64,000 bases of DNA from Hymenopus coronatus (taxonomy: Eukaryota; Arthropoda; Insecta; Mantodea; Hymenopodidae): contig CM060899.1 of the NCBI GenBank assembly GCA_030762935.1, positions 12,507,001 through 12,571,000 of the forward strand, in the 5' to 3' direction. The translations under genes and the position numbers were made by a program. Positions 1 to 10,235 of this stretch are shown in pieces (the first letter of the stretch is position 1; every line of letters begins with the position of its first letter). Below the pieces are notes generated by a model. That model was not told where the DNA came from. It saw only the letters and a program-made list of their open reading frames with translations, and did no database searches.

Positions 1-566
1 AGGAAAAATAGCAAATATATCATTTATACCAAATTTTAAAAATTAGAAGGAGTGCTTTAGTAATGTGTATTTCAAAATGGCTCATGAAATAATTTTCTCC
101 ATTGAATCTTGGTTTTACCTAAATGGACTTGGAACAGTTACAAGTAAATACTGCTTTATAGAAAAATCTCTGCTATTGTGTGAAACCCCTCACTGAGACC
201 TAAAAATTTAGGTATAAGCACCATAATAATTCTACAAGAAAATTACACTTATTTTGATAATGACACAATTAATGCTATCATCATACACTAACTATAAGAC
301 CATTTAAGAATTTCTTGGTTCCACCAGGATTCTGTAATAGCATACTTAACAGGATCACTAAATGAAATACAAGATATGTCTATGATTGAATTAAGAGCAT
401 AGATTTCGGACTCTCTTGCTCCTCTAACCTAATAAATTACACTTTTATTTATGGACTTGTTTGAAAGAGAGTGTGTATAGTTGCAATCCTGGTACAGCAA
501 CAATAAAGTAGCATTGTACGAGAATTTCAAATGGTGATACTAAGTGAATGAGAGACAATAACTTGC
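1..566. other. AT-rich stretch, no gene recognised
   Basis: No convincing coding region, repeat or RNA gene is visible. If the zinc-finger exon at 904-1179 on the minus strand belongs to a live gene, this stretch is its next intron. Confidence 0.5.
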
Positions 567-674
567 AGTTATGCTGAGTCACACTTATTTACACTCGCCT
601 CCACTTAATTAGTTGAAAAACCTAGAAACATTTTTCAACTAATTAAGAGGAGGTGAGTATGACTCAGCATAACT
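567..674. repeat. Fold-back (hairpin) repeat
   Basis: Two long inverted arms (567-620 and 631-674) surround a 10-base loop. The arms match almost perfectly except for about 10 extra bases in the left arm and a few substitutions. Both ends carry agttatgctgagtc or its complement. The structure resembles a fold-back MITE or a self-complementary insertion. No coding content. Confidence 0.85.
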
Positions 675-903
675 CCAAGATAATGAAAACTTCACCGTTA
701 ATAGTGCTTCTGTTTTTAATAATTTAGTGCAACTTATCAGATACAATGCATTTTCGACCGCAGGTCTACATTTCCAGTATCTACTACAAGGAGAAGATTC
801 AGGGCATCCCTAGGAGATATTAATACTTAATCCAAACATTTTATCACAGAATAATACTAATAAAACACAGAGTTCTACAAGAGCACATTTCTACAAAACT
901 TGC

Positions 904-1179
904 CTTATTGCCATCATAGTGAGATGAAGTTTCTGTCTCAAGCCCGACAAATACTCTGTCATTGGTAAAACATCCTCTCTCCTTCTCTGAAGAAAAGTCT
1001 AGAGAATGATTATCTGATTTAACTTCTGGTTTGATAGACACATCACATTCAACATCCAAAACCACAACTTCACTGTTTGCCTCCATATTATCACGCTTAG
1101 TACAGAACTCTCTCTCATTCTGTGAGGTTATACCATCTAAGAGAGCATGCTCTTCTTTGGCTTCTGTATTGATGTCCAT
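904..1179 (-). CDS. N-terminal exon of a C2H2 zinc-finger-type gene (partial)
   Basis: On the minus strand a pyrimidine-rich tract ending in tattcacag (acceptor AG at 1208-1209) opens an exon at 1207. The first good start is ATG at 1177-1179, with an AGA-ATGG context. It gives 92 codons of acidic sequence with the motif DVSIKPEVKSD. Together with a phase-0 exon end this matches the layout of the N-terminal exon at 15788-16261, which carries IDIKMEIKEEQ and DIKTEIK. Short 'IKxEIK' acidic stretches before the fingers are common in arthropod C2H2 zinc-finger proteins. The exon would end AATAAG and continue GCAAGT, a GC-AG-type donor rather than GT. Fingers would lie to the left, outside the window. 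Whether the gene is expressed cannot be seen; it could be a relic of a duplication. Confidence 0.55.
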
Positions 1180-1253
1180 TCTGTTCCTGCATCTGATGGT
1201 GTGAAACCTGTGAATATATATGAACAAAAATGAAAAGCAAAATATTATCTTGA

Positions 1254-2692
1254 TGAGGCAGGAGTACTGTATATGATACTACCACACTCCCAACCTCCTC
1301 TCTGTAGTCATTAGCTCATCTCACATGATACAAGGAGTGTTTAATAAGTCCTTAGACAATATAAGTAATTACACTTGTAGCATCGAATAAAGTTTATATT
1401 TAGTAACCATCATCTCTTACTAGATAGCAGTTAAGGTTTCAGCTATATCCATGATGTGATTTCATTGCCTTAGGCGATTGAATCAACAATCTTGTGCTTA
1501 TTCAGTAAGATGCAAAAAACAAGTTTTGAGTGGTGATTAAACACTTCTATTTAAAAGGCTTAACACCAAAAGAGATAAAAGTCAAGATGGATAAAGTTTA
1601 TGTCACATCTACTCCTGCATTTCCAACAGTTTACAATTGGATAAATGAATTTAAGCTTGGCCATATATTCACAAATGATGAACATCGTTCTAGACGTCCA
1701 GTAAAAGTTATTTCCTCTGAAATGATTTGACAAAATCCAGGATATGGTTTTGAGTGATGGTGAATCAAAGTTTGTGGAATAGTAGAGCCAACAGACATAT
1801 CACAAGGTAAAGTGTTTTCAATTTTGGACCAAAAATTAGGTCTGACAAAGGTCTCGGCAACATGGGTGCCATGTTTGCTCTCAATGAAGAATGAATGCAA
1901 TCTTGTAATCAATTCAGACAATTGACAATTTTCTGTTGCAATCCTGACAAGTTTCTGCATTGATACATAAATGTGGATGAAACATGGATGCACTATTAAA
2001 CTCCAAAGAGAAGAGTATAATTGAAACAGTGGGTTTTTAAAGGCAAATCAGCTCCAAAGGAGGCAAAAGTGGTGAAATCTGCAAACCAGGCCTTGGTTTT
2101 GGGATGCCAAAGAATCAAGTACACTGATTTGCAGAAATGAAGAATGATAAATATAGAGTATTGTGCATCATTATTGCACTGGTTGAATGGAAAAGTCAAG
2201 AAAAAGATTGTCTTTTATCAAGACAATGCAAGGGTACACACCCCCGCAGTTTCGATGGCAAAAATTATAGAATTAAGATTCAAATTACTATAGCATCAAC
2301 CGTATTCATTAGATTTGAATACTTTTTATTTTTACTTCCGATTTCTTTTTATTTATAAACTTGAAAAAGTTGCTTGACAGAAAATGATTCACGACTAATG
2401 AAGAGGTCATCTCCCAAACAGATAGCTATTTTGAGGACCTTCTAAAATCCTACTTTTTGGAAGTTGGAGAAATGCTGGCAAAAGTGTATCAAGCTAAAAG
2501 GAGATTATGTTGCGGAAAAAAGTACCAAAAATAATTTATTTTTTATTTTTCTCTAAGGACTTATTGAATACACATCCTACCCAATAATTGTATGGTCATG
2601 AGACAGGACTACTGTATATAATACTGCCTGATACTGCCCCACCCCCACCTCATCTATCTTGTCATTGGCACATCTCACATGATACACTCATG
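1254..2692. repeat. Pair of ~80-bp direct repeats bracketing a mariner copy
   Basis: About 1254-1331 and about 2600-2690 are similar. Both begin with gag(g/a)caggactactgtatat-like sequence and end with the exact string catctcacatgatac. The mariner at 1329-2579 lies between them, so the bracketing is longer than the TA duplication a mariner makes. Confidence 0.7.
1329..2579 (+). mobile_element. mariner transposon, decayed
   Basis: Terminal inverted repeats are visible: TA-caaggagtgttTAATAAGTCC at the left, and the complement of TAggatgtgtattcAATAAG at the right. The length of about 1.25 kb is typical of mariner. Coding remnants on the plus strand include the helix-turn-helix region (FYLKGLTPKEIK at 1545-1580; VYNWINEFKLG; RSRRPVKV). 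They also include the catalytic blocks VDETWMHY near 1970, YQDNARVHTP near 2220 and SLDLNTF near 2315, so the three Asp of the DD34D triad can still be recognised. Frames are broken by stops and indels, so the copy is inactive. Confidence 0.85.
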
Positions 2693-2839
2693 ATCATGTG
2701 TTGGGCAATGAGTACTGAAATCTGACACACACAGACCAATATCTGAAAAAGTCACTGAGTCACCATTCAAAGCAAAAAGCTGGAATAATTAAGACAGTTA
2801 ACAAACTTTTAGAATTGTGTTCCCCACCTCTTAAAAAAA

Positions 2840-3560
2840 GGAAATATAACATCTTAAGAACATTCAGCAAGCTAATCCATACAGCAATAAAGAAATTTGA
2901 TGAGCTATCCACCTACCAAATGCAAGATGACACTACTCATTCTCGAGTCCTGGCCTTCCTGCCTTACCTTCACAAAATACCTTTCAAGTATAAAATCTAG
3001 AAAGTTTACAAACCCACTGAGAAAATCAAACATTTAAGATCTGTGAAGGATGAACGGTCACCACCTAATTCGATAGGTGTATACAGATACCATATACTTG
3101 TGAAATCTATATAGACACAACTAAATGCAGCATAAATATAAGATTAAAAGAACAAAAACAAAATTGCAGATTGGGGCACATGGACAGATCAGCAGTAGCT
3201 GAACATGCCCTTCAAAGCAGCCATGACATTTGTTTTAGATATATGGAACTTATCAGTAACTCAGAAAAAATTCATGCTAGAGTTTATCGTGAGGCAATAG
3301 AAATATACAAACATAAAGGCAATTTTAATCATAAAGAAGAGATGGGCAGGTTTCACAAGGCATAGATGCCAGCACTAGAACACCAACAAAATAATTAACA
3401 ACCAGAACCAGTGATAGAGGAGGAAAGATAATGTAGCTGGAATACAAGTGATTGGAAGTCCACAGCGGTACTTCTCACACATATATAAGGGAGGCAGGTA
3501 GTGTGCATTTCACTCTTCGAGTCCTCTCATGATGTTCAAAATATCAGGAGTATATCCTTC
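2840..3560 (+). mobile_element. Penelope-like element (PLE) 3' fragment
   Basis: Decayed C-terminal reverse transcriptase and GIY-YIG region. Visible pieces are LAFLPYLHKI, KPTEKIKHLRSVKDE, GVYRYH..., SAVAEHALQSSHDICF, then ARVYREAIEIYKHKGNFNHK. The same order and wording occur in the better preserved PLE at 8427-9878 (LPYFNNI, FKPTRQLNNLLRSSKD, GVxRIPCSCG, SAVALHAI, LQREAIEIYKHPNNF). The two differ enough to be separate subfamilies. Several frameshifts and stops are present. The stretch after 3365 resembles a degenerate terminal repeat. Confidence 0.75.
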
Positions 3561-4095
3561 TTTTCGGTCATGGTCTACCAGACCAGAAGAAATTTTAGTT
3601 CAAGGTTTTACTTTTATCAGCGGAATGTGGTGGACAAAATATCAAACAGTTTGGCTACAAAGAGGGTAATATTGCAAGCTATTGCTATCCCTTACGAACC
3701 TCTTAGTTTACTTTCTCCGAACTTTATGCTTGCAAAAATTATATTCCAAGACACTTGGTGCTAGGTATTTAATAGGATAAACTCATTCCAAATGATGTAG
3801 CATGAACTGTTTCCATGCCTCTCTAAAAGTACTGGTAAATTATCTTTGCCTGGCATGAACTATTCAGCAACCCGCTTGATTATTTCCATGCTGGGATAAG
3901 ATCTGGAAGAACTTTTGGTTGGTGCCACCAGATGGCAATGTATATACTGTGCTGCTGGTCAAGGTTTAGGCTCACTTATGGACTAGGAGGTCGAGTCATA
4001 TTTTATAAACAGGAGGAATAGTGTTTGTTAGCCAGACAGCCTGAAAGTAAATTTTGATAGACAAAATTCAGGGGTAAGTACTCTTTTGGTGTATT
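3561..4095. other. No recognisable feature
   Basis: Unassigned AT-rich sequence. Short open frames have no family resemblance and no splice context. Confidence 0.4.
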
Positions 4096-4377
4096 GCCCT
4101 TCATGGTGTAATGGTTACCATGCTAACTTTATATACCCAAGGTTGCGGGTTCAACCCTAATGGAGGACAATGTATATTTTTTGGGTGTAAAAATCCTGAG
4201 AATGGCTTCCTTCAGAAGGGAAGTAAAGCCGTTGGTCCCCTGTTTTAGATTTATGGCACATAAAAGAACCTCGAGTCTGTTGGAGAGGCCTCTGAGCAAA
4301 ATTAAGTGCTCTTTCACACCCAATTTAATATGGGATACTGAGAACCAGAGTAGTTAAAGAGCATCCGTAAATAACAC
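4096..4377 (+). mobile_element. tRNA-derived SINE, family S1
   Basis: The head resembles a tRNA, with an A-box-like tggtgtaatggtta near 4104 and a B-box gggttcaaccc at 4147-4157. A ~200-bp body follows, containing ttttttgggtg, gaaggGAAGTAAAGCC and ccgtaaataacaca at the end. Four other copies lie at 5241-5531, 43704-44003, 48065-48339 and 57161-57412, all inverted relative to this one. Confidence 0.85.
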
Positions 4378-5228
4378 ATTTTTTTTTTACTTTTGGTAAA
4401 TAAATTATTTCACTTAATGATCAGCAGTCCACAATGGTCTTACTCACAATCTAGCATGAAACTAAGTTGCAGATTTCATAAAAAGCTTCAAAATTAAATT
4501 GAAAGGAATTCTGTAAATTCTTCGACATGAAAAGTGTATCAATTTAATACAAGTAAATAAATTCTGGAATGGAATTTCTTTCTTTCCGTTCAGTTCATTC
4601 CGTTTTCCTATCAGCTAAATTTAAGTAGATCCAGGCATTCAATAATAACACCTCATTGAAGAGAATAGCCAGCACAAGCATTGAGATGCATAATTTCATG
4701 TTCGAGCTTGTCACATTGACATTTTACATAAAATGCTGTCAAATTCATGTTTTTTGCGACTCCTCTGCAAGGGCCTAACAAGCTGTGCTTTACATCATAT
4801 TCTTGTAAATGGAAACAGCTGAAGTTAACTTGATTTGTATTAAAAGCCAACATACTCCATTGAAGGGAGTAACACTCTATGATTAGAACTTCTTGCGTAG
4901 TTCTAGGTGCCAGACTACTTCACCATGTTTGCAAAGAGATAGATTACCCAATCACCAATGCTATTTTATGGAGCGACTCCACTGTGACTCTGGGATGACT
5001 ACAGCAAAATCATTGCAAGTGTAGAACCTTTGCACGTAGGATTTCACAATCAGTGTTATTAGTAAAATATAACATCCTGCATAGTTGAGGGCAAAATGTC
5101 AAATTTTAGCAATTTTATTGCTAGCCCATGGCCTACAAGCCCAAATATGTATATTATACTGTAGAACCTTTGTCTGCAATAGAGTGACAGAGAGCTTAAG
5201 CTATATTATGCCAAGTCAGTGGAGGCAT
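4378..5228. other. No recognisable feature
   Basis: Unassigned sequence without recognisable coding, repeat or RNA signal. Confidence 0.4.
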
Positions 5229-5240
5229 TGCCCTGGGGAT

Positions 5241-5531
5241 GAATGGAAATGGCATGTTATTTATGGACGATCTTTAGTGGTTCTCAGCGTCCAATTCTAT
5301 GTTGGGCATGAAAGACCACTTAATTTTGTTCAGAGGCCTCTCTATCAGGCTTGAGGTTCTTTTACATGCCGTAAATCTATTACACGGGGCCAATGGCTTT
5401 ACTTTCCTTCCAAAGGAAGCCATGCTAAGGATTTTTATGCCCAAAAAAAATCCATCGTCCTCCGCCAGTTTTGAGCCTGCGACCTTGGGTATATGAAGTT
5501 AGCATGGTAACCATTACACCACAGAGGGCGA
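5241..5531 (-). mobile_element. tRNA-derived SINE, family S1
   Basis: Full-length copy on the minus strand: the tRNA-like head is at the right (gtaaccattacaccac on the plus strand) and the tail at the left. It is flanked by tgccctggggat (5229-5240) and tgctctggggat (5532-5543), an 11-of-12 match that is probably the target-site duplication. Confidence 0.85.
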
Positions 5532-5543
5532 TGCTCTGGGGAT

Positions 5544-5899
5544 AACAATCCTGCAGATAGCTTAACTTGTAGACTTTCTGCAGAACCGTTGATATCATTT
5601 ACCTTATGGTGCCCCTACATGGCTTTCACAATCTCCCCCTAAATGACAAAATAACTTAACATTTCTTAACCCAATTGTGTACAGTTTAAATGCTTACTTA
5701 GCTAACCACAAAATCAGAAATAAATACCCTAGCTGTGAGGTGGTAACAGCTAATGATTATAAAAGCATTTAAAATCATGAACTCGCCAGTTGTTCAATAA
5801 GAATTTATGAACACCACTATTTGCAGTAAATGGGTATACAATGGGGTTATTTTTTTATTTTATTTATTTATGCTAAGCTGTATACAGGTGAATATGACC
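5544..5899. other. No recognisable feature
   Basis: Short AT-rich spacer between a SINE and LINE debris. Confidence 0.4.
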
Positions 5900-6836
5900 A
5901 GCATTCAATCTTGCCTCTTTATCGGTCATAATCATATTTTACAATAGATAATGCATTCCAGTTTTTTTATATCATTTTGTCTCTACTTACTGCCCATACC
6001 CATTTATTTTTCACTTTGTACAAGAATTGTCCAATCTTCTTACTGACTTTTTGAAGCATTTCAACTACCGCTGCATTTCTATCTTAAAGCATTTCTTATT
6101 AATATACTCTTTTCTGCAAATTTCGGTCCCTTTACATTTAAATAGTATATGCTCCAAATCTTAATTTCTATCACATATAGGACATTGATTTTGTGAAATA
6201 CCCTTTCTTAAACCTTTTAACCTCTGTACTCCTGCTTTTAGCCATGCAATACCTTCTCGCTCCCCTTTATTTGTTGCATTTATATACTTTTCCCTACCCC
6301 ATGAACCTTTCATTGGTATATAGAAAAGTAAAGATCTCTTTTCAGCTATCTCACTAAACATTTTTTGTATTTCTATAACCTTAAATCTTTTCCTTGCAAA
6401 CTTCCAGAACCATTACTTTCCAAGTTATTTTTGGGACAGTCTACCTATCCCTTGTTCTTTAAACTTTTCTCTTAATATACTAAACACTGTTTCAAAAAAT
6501 TCCTTTCTTCTTAATTAAATATTCTATACAAAATTTTCAATACCCTTTCCCTTGCTTGCCACTCTACCCAGCTCTATTTGTACTACTTTCCTAATGGTTG
6601 CATTTGGTAACCCAAGCATTTCTTCGCAAAATTTCCTATGCACCTCATCTATAGCTTCCCATCCTACTTGTATCCCATATAGCTTTTTGCCTCAGCCACC
6701 ATATTGTACACTTTTTCTAACCATCTAATATTTATATTAGGTACTTTGTATTTGCAGTTTTTAATAACTGATAAAGCTCCTTTTTTTTGCCAATGCAAAT
6801 TTCTTCTGTCAGTTTTAGTCCAAATCCAGTCGTATA
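5900..6836 (-). mobile_element. LINE ORF2 C-terminal remnant
   Basis: Broken minus-strand frames read in order: NINIRWLEKVYNMVAEAKS, WEAIDEVHRKFCEEMLGLPN, LKAGVQRLKGLRKGISQ, then CPICDRN followed by LEHILFKC. The last two form a C-x2-C...H-x4-C-type motif, as in the C-terminal region of several LINE polyproteins. The family cannot be named with certainty. The join to the adjacent I-like LINE falls near 6836 (after ...LYDW). Confidence 0.55.
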
Positions 6837-7935
6837 GATTGTCCAAACATCGCTGGAGACAGTGTATGCTGAGAAGTACAGAAGATGGCAAAGTCGTCCA
6901 TGAATAAACAGGAAGAGACACATTGCAATATAGAATTTATTGATATAGAAAACAGCATTACACTTAGTACAAGCCCTGCGGCACCCCGTTGTCTTGATTA
7001 AAATAGTGAGAAAAAAACCGAGCTGACCCTTACTTGAAAAACAGGTCCCGAATGAACTCCTGGATGAACAATGTTAGATGGCTACATATATTCCAACCAT
7101 GGAGGGTGCATGAAACCCCTTCCCGCAACACATATTGTAAGCCCTCTTGGGGTCAAAAAATATTCCAACCGTCTGACAATTCCAAAGAAAGCCATTCAGG
7201 TTCTGCATCAATAGTGACACAAGGTGGTCAACCGCTGATCAACATCTTTGAAAACCACATTGGATGTTGGCCAGAAGATTTTGTGGTTCCAACCACCACA
7301 TCAACTGCCCATTTATCATGCGTTCCATCACCTTGCAGTCACAGCTATGAGGGAAATTGGACGGTAGCTGGAAGGAAGATCACGGTCCTTTCAAGGTTTC
7401 AAAAAAGGTATGGCGGTGGTCTCCCTTCACTGAGTTGGAAAAGTGGCATCTACCCAGACACGATTATAGATCTCGAGGAGGAAAACTTTACCTGCAGTAG
7501 AGATGTTGCACATTTGGACGTGGAGCCATCTAGACCTGGCGCAGAGTTTCTAGAAGATGAGAGGGCATTGTCTAGCTCTGCCATGATAAAAAGGCTAAAA
7601 CCGCGGTTTCCAGAGCGGAAGGCAAAACCTTGAGATTCAACCTGGGCCTTAACTTGAAGAAACTCAGGCAAATAATTATCTGAGCTACCTTGGCGAAATT
7701 ACTGCCCAGTGTTGGCCAAATCAAACGTGTCAACTACAGCACCTGCCGCTGTTTTTAGACCGGTGATCAGCATATGGGTCGGTTTTCCGGCTATACGTCT
7801 TGACTTATCCCATACGACAGAGGAAGGTGTATGTCGGTTAAAGGAGCCTACAAACTGGCTCCATGATTGCTTTTTGCTATCCGTAATAACTTGTCTAGAT
7901 TTGGAGCACATCTTTTACACCCCACGTAGTTAGTC
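6836..7935 (-). mobile_element. I-clade LINE reverse-transcriptase fragment
   Basis: Minus-strand frames closely follow the RT of the LINE at 33807-38968: FNRHTPSSVVWDK against FNRTTPSSVVWEK, CKVMERMING, IQCGFQR against IQCGFRR, VGIFFDPKRAYN against VAIFFDLEKAYD, and LFMDDFAIF against LFVDDFAIY. Many indels are present, the fragment starts mid-ORF and stops after the catalytic DD block, and it is inactive. Confidence 0.8.
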
Positions 7936-7973
7936 ATGTTGATTCTTACTGTAGCTCTTCAAAATTAAAAATG

Positions 7974-8117
7974 AGAGATTTTGATGTAATGGTGGATATG
8001 ATTTTAGTACTAGGTGAATGCAGGGGAAATTATCGAACTGCATCGGCAGTGTTAAATGAGAGATAGAGGATGCACATGTTGCATATGAAATTCAAATGAC
8101 TGGAAACACGACTACTA
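7974..8117 (+). pseudogene. N-terminal fragment of a DUF4817-type transposase
   Basis: Reading MILVLGECRGNYRTASAVLNER and a following ...MKFK.LETRLL resembles the helix-turn-helix N-terminus (recalled as DUF4817) of a mariner-related transposase common in insects. A fuller copy of that family is on the minus strand at 45345-46330. The fragment is cut off by the start of the unclassified repeat at about 8118. Confidence 0.55.
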
Positions 8118-8579
8118 AAAATGTATTCCATTCACATGACTTTCTCTACCTTCTTCTATCTATTTGATGCTAATCAAGATAAAGATTAACAAGAATTGTC
8201 TTATTACTTGCTTTCTTGAAAGTGGAAGGTAAATGAGGGAATACATTAGGCTAAGACGATTGTCAAATCTTTTAAAAACTGGTTGCCATGTGGATGAAAT
8301 CTATTTTTTACATTGCTAGGAGCTATCAAATTCCTGTATGTGAAAAGTTTAGGTATTTTGAAACTGAAACCCATAACAAGGAATATCTAAAAAAAATGGT
8401 CAACCTCATGATAATAGTGTATATGAGAGAACGTAGGCTTTCACGGCCGGAGTCATTGTAACTAAGAAATGTTTCCGGGCTGTTTTGCCGTGGTCTGCTG
8501 GTGTTAGGAGTACCAGACGTTTCGTCCACAACTACGGTGGACATCTTCAGTGGCGCGGTCGAAGTTTTCTATGAGAAGG

Positions 8580-9005
8580 TTACGCTGCATCTGAAGCGTT
8601 GACTGTCGGGATCGCTACTTTTATACTGGCAAGTGGGGGGCGGGGCTTGGGCTCTCCGGCGAACGTGGCTTCTGATTGGACCGCTTCGTTGCTTCTCGTT
8701 TGATGACGTTTCCTGCTTTCAATGACGGGATGCCAATTCCTATTGAGTTTTAGTGCCTCTTCTTTTTTATTAAAATTGTTCGGATGCTTGTAAATCTCTA
8801 TAGCCTCCCGCTGTAGTCGTGCATGGTAGTGTGTTGTAGATGAGAGGATAGAGGTGTCTTGGAAATTTATAATATGCTCGCCTTCTGCCTCAATAGCGTG
8901 CAGGGCGACCGCGGACTTTTCTGTGTGGCCTAGTCGACAGTTTGCTTTGTGTTCCTTGATTCTAGTAGTAACACTGCGTTGTGTGGTTCCGATGTATACC
9001 GAGCC
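8580..9005 (-). pseudogene. PLE GIY-YIG endonuclease, inverted partial copy
   Basis: Open minus-strand frame reading GSVYIGTTQRSVTTRIKEH, then NCRLGHTEKSAVALHAI, LQREAIEIYKHPNNF and NRNWHPVIESRKRH. The VYIG is the 'YIG' half of the GIY-YIG domain; the 'GIY' half (GVYRIPCSCG in the sister copy) is lost at the inversion junction near 9005. The Arg of RxxEH is present (TRIKEH). Endonuclease activity is therefore unlikely. Confidence 0.8.
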
Positions 9006-9027
9006 GTAGCTGTTCCGGTTCACAGAT

Positions 9028-9789
9028 GAACTCAAGCACCTAAGACAGGCATTACATTCAAATGGTTATTCCGTCCAAGAAATCAATAGAGCTTTCCGTC
9101 CTGCCAAGTTTCAGTCCACATCTCAAAAGCCAGACCAACCAAAAAGTAAGGGCACGGTGTTTCTGCCATACTTCAATAATATCACCGACCGGATCGAGCA
9201 CATATTGCGACGTCACAATGTCAAAATGGTTTTCAAGCCCACGAGGCAATTAAATAATTTACTACGCTCATCCAAAGATCCCCGGGAGCCGCTGTCATCA
9301 GCCGGTGTGTAACGCATTCCCTGTTCCTGCGGCTCGGTATACATCGGAACCACACAATGCAGTGTTACTACTAGAATCAAGGAACACAAAGCAAACTGTC
9401 GACTAGGCCACACAGAAAAGTCTGCGGTCGCCCTGCACGCTATTGAGGCAGAAGGCGAGCATATTATAAATTTCCAAGACACCTCTATCCTCTCATCTAC
9501 AACACACTACCATGCACGACTACAGCGGGAGGCTATAGAGATTTACAAGCATCCAAACAATTTTAATAAAAAAGAAGAGGCACTAAAACTCAATAGGAAT
9601 TGGCATCCAGTCATTGAAAGCAGGAAACGTCATCAAACGAGAAGCAACGAAGCGGTCCAATCAGAAGCCACGTTCGCCGGAGAGCCCAAGCCCCGCCCCC
9701 CACTTGCCAGTATAAAAGTAGCGATCCCGACAGTCAACGCTTCAGACGCAGCGAAACCTTCTCCTAGAAAACTTCGACCGCGCCACTGA
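9028..9789 (+). pseudogene. PLE reverse-transcriptase C-terminus plus GIY-YIG endonuclease
   Basis: One frame runs from ELKHLRQALHSNGYSVQEIN through VFLPYFNNITDRIEHILRR and FKPTRQLNNLLRSSKDPR to the endonuclease block GV*RIPCSCGSVYIGTTQ, and ends at TGA 9787-9789. The single defect in the frame is TAA at 9310-9312, where the family has Tyr in GVYRIPC. The RT catalytic core lies upstream of the truncation and is absent. In PLEs the endonuclease nicks the target DNA and the RT copies the RNA. Confidence 0.85.
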
Positions 9790-9827
9790 AGATGTCCACC
9801 GTAGTTGTGGACGAAACGTCTGGTACT
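9786..9827 (+). ncRNA. Hammerhead-ribozyme-like core in the PLE terminal repeat (candidate)
   Basis: CTGAAGA at 9786-9792 fits the hammerhead CUGANGA core. It is followed by a 6-bp hairpin (gtccac / gtggac) and then GAAAC at 9813-9817, in the right order. Penelope-like terminal repeats are known to carry minimal hammerhead motifs. A one-base mismatch next to helix II and the lack of an obvious helix I partner make this tentative. The same sequence occurs inverted at about 8512-8551. Confidence 0.35.
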
Positions 9828-10235
9828 CCTAACACCAGCAGACCACGGCAAAACAGCCCGGAAACATTTCTTAGTTACAATAGTGTATATGACATAAATT
9901 GTGTGTTTGAATGAGATTTATATATTTTGTGTATTAAGTTTTTGTGTATTTTATTGAGAATAAAGGAGCTATTCTCACAGAATTCAAGATATACAATATA
10001 CTTGTGTAAATATCTTTAGTATGCAGTATTTTAATCAAAATTACTAAACTGAAATACCAAGTCTGGTATTCTGCCAACTTTTCGTTTTTGAGTTATCATG
10101 TTCACAGACCTTTTTCTAAAAATATACATTTTAGATACAGGGGACCCTTAAACGTCTATTTCTGATGAGATCTTGAAATCAAATTTTTGGGTGGAATGCA
10201 ATACCTTCTCTATATACTATGTACATAATACATGT

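Larger units (their letters stand above)
8427..9878. mobile_element. Penelope-like element with two inverted 3' ends and a TSD
   Basis: The insertion is bounded by identical 14-bp direct repeats aatagtgtatatga at 8413-8426 and 9879-9892. Inside, a plus-strand part (about 9017-9878) carries the C-terminal RT region, a GIY-YIG endonuclease domain and the terminal sequence. A minus-strand part (about 8427-9005) repeats the GIY-YIG and terminal sequence in inverse orientation with very few differences. Inverted or partial tandem terminal segments are known for Penelope-like elements. GC content is clearly above the flanks and divergence between arms is low, so the insertion is comparatively recent. 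Confidence 0.9.
8118..10235 (+). repeat. Unclassified interspersed repeat R1, copy A (split by a PLE)
   Basis: Segments 8118-8426 and 9879-10235 together match the copy at 17771-18605. Shared blocks are ttccattcacatgacttt, aaattcctgtatg, gacataaattgtgtgttt, tcaagatatac, cgtttttgagttatc and tttttgggtggaatgcaata. About 120 bp present in copy B is missing between 10045 and 10050. No protein family is recognisable in any frame. The Penelope-like element at 8427-9878 is inserted in it. Confidence 0.75.

Noticed and set aside
119..150. Possible 32-nt minus-strand exon (acceptor tttttctataaagcag, donor GTAAAA) that would follow the exon at 904-1179 in the right phase
   Set aside because: The donor is weak, the sequence is hydrophobic and unlike the Ser/Pro linker at 23290-23330, and no finger exon is in the window to test it.
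4100..4170. A functional tRNA gene in the SINE heads
   Set aside because: Boxes A and B are present, but the acceptor stem does not pair and the unit continues into a SINE body with multiple copies.
7034..7633. A 199-codon plus-strand open frame
   Set aside because: It is antisense to the I-clade LINE reverse-transcriptase fragment, which is supported by clear RT motifs on the other strand.
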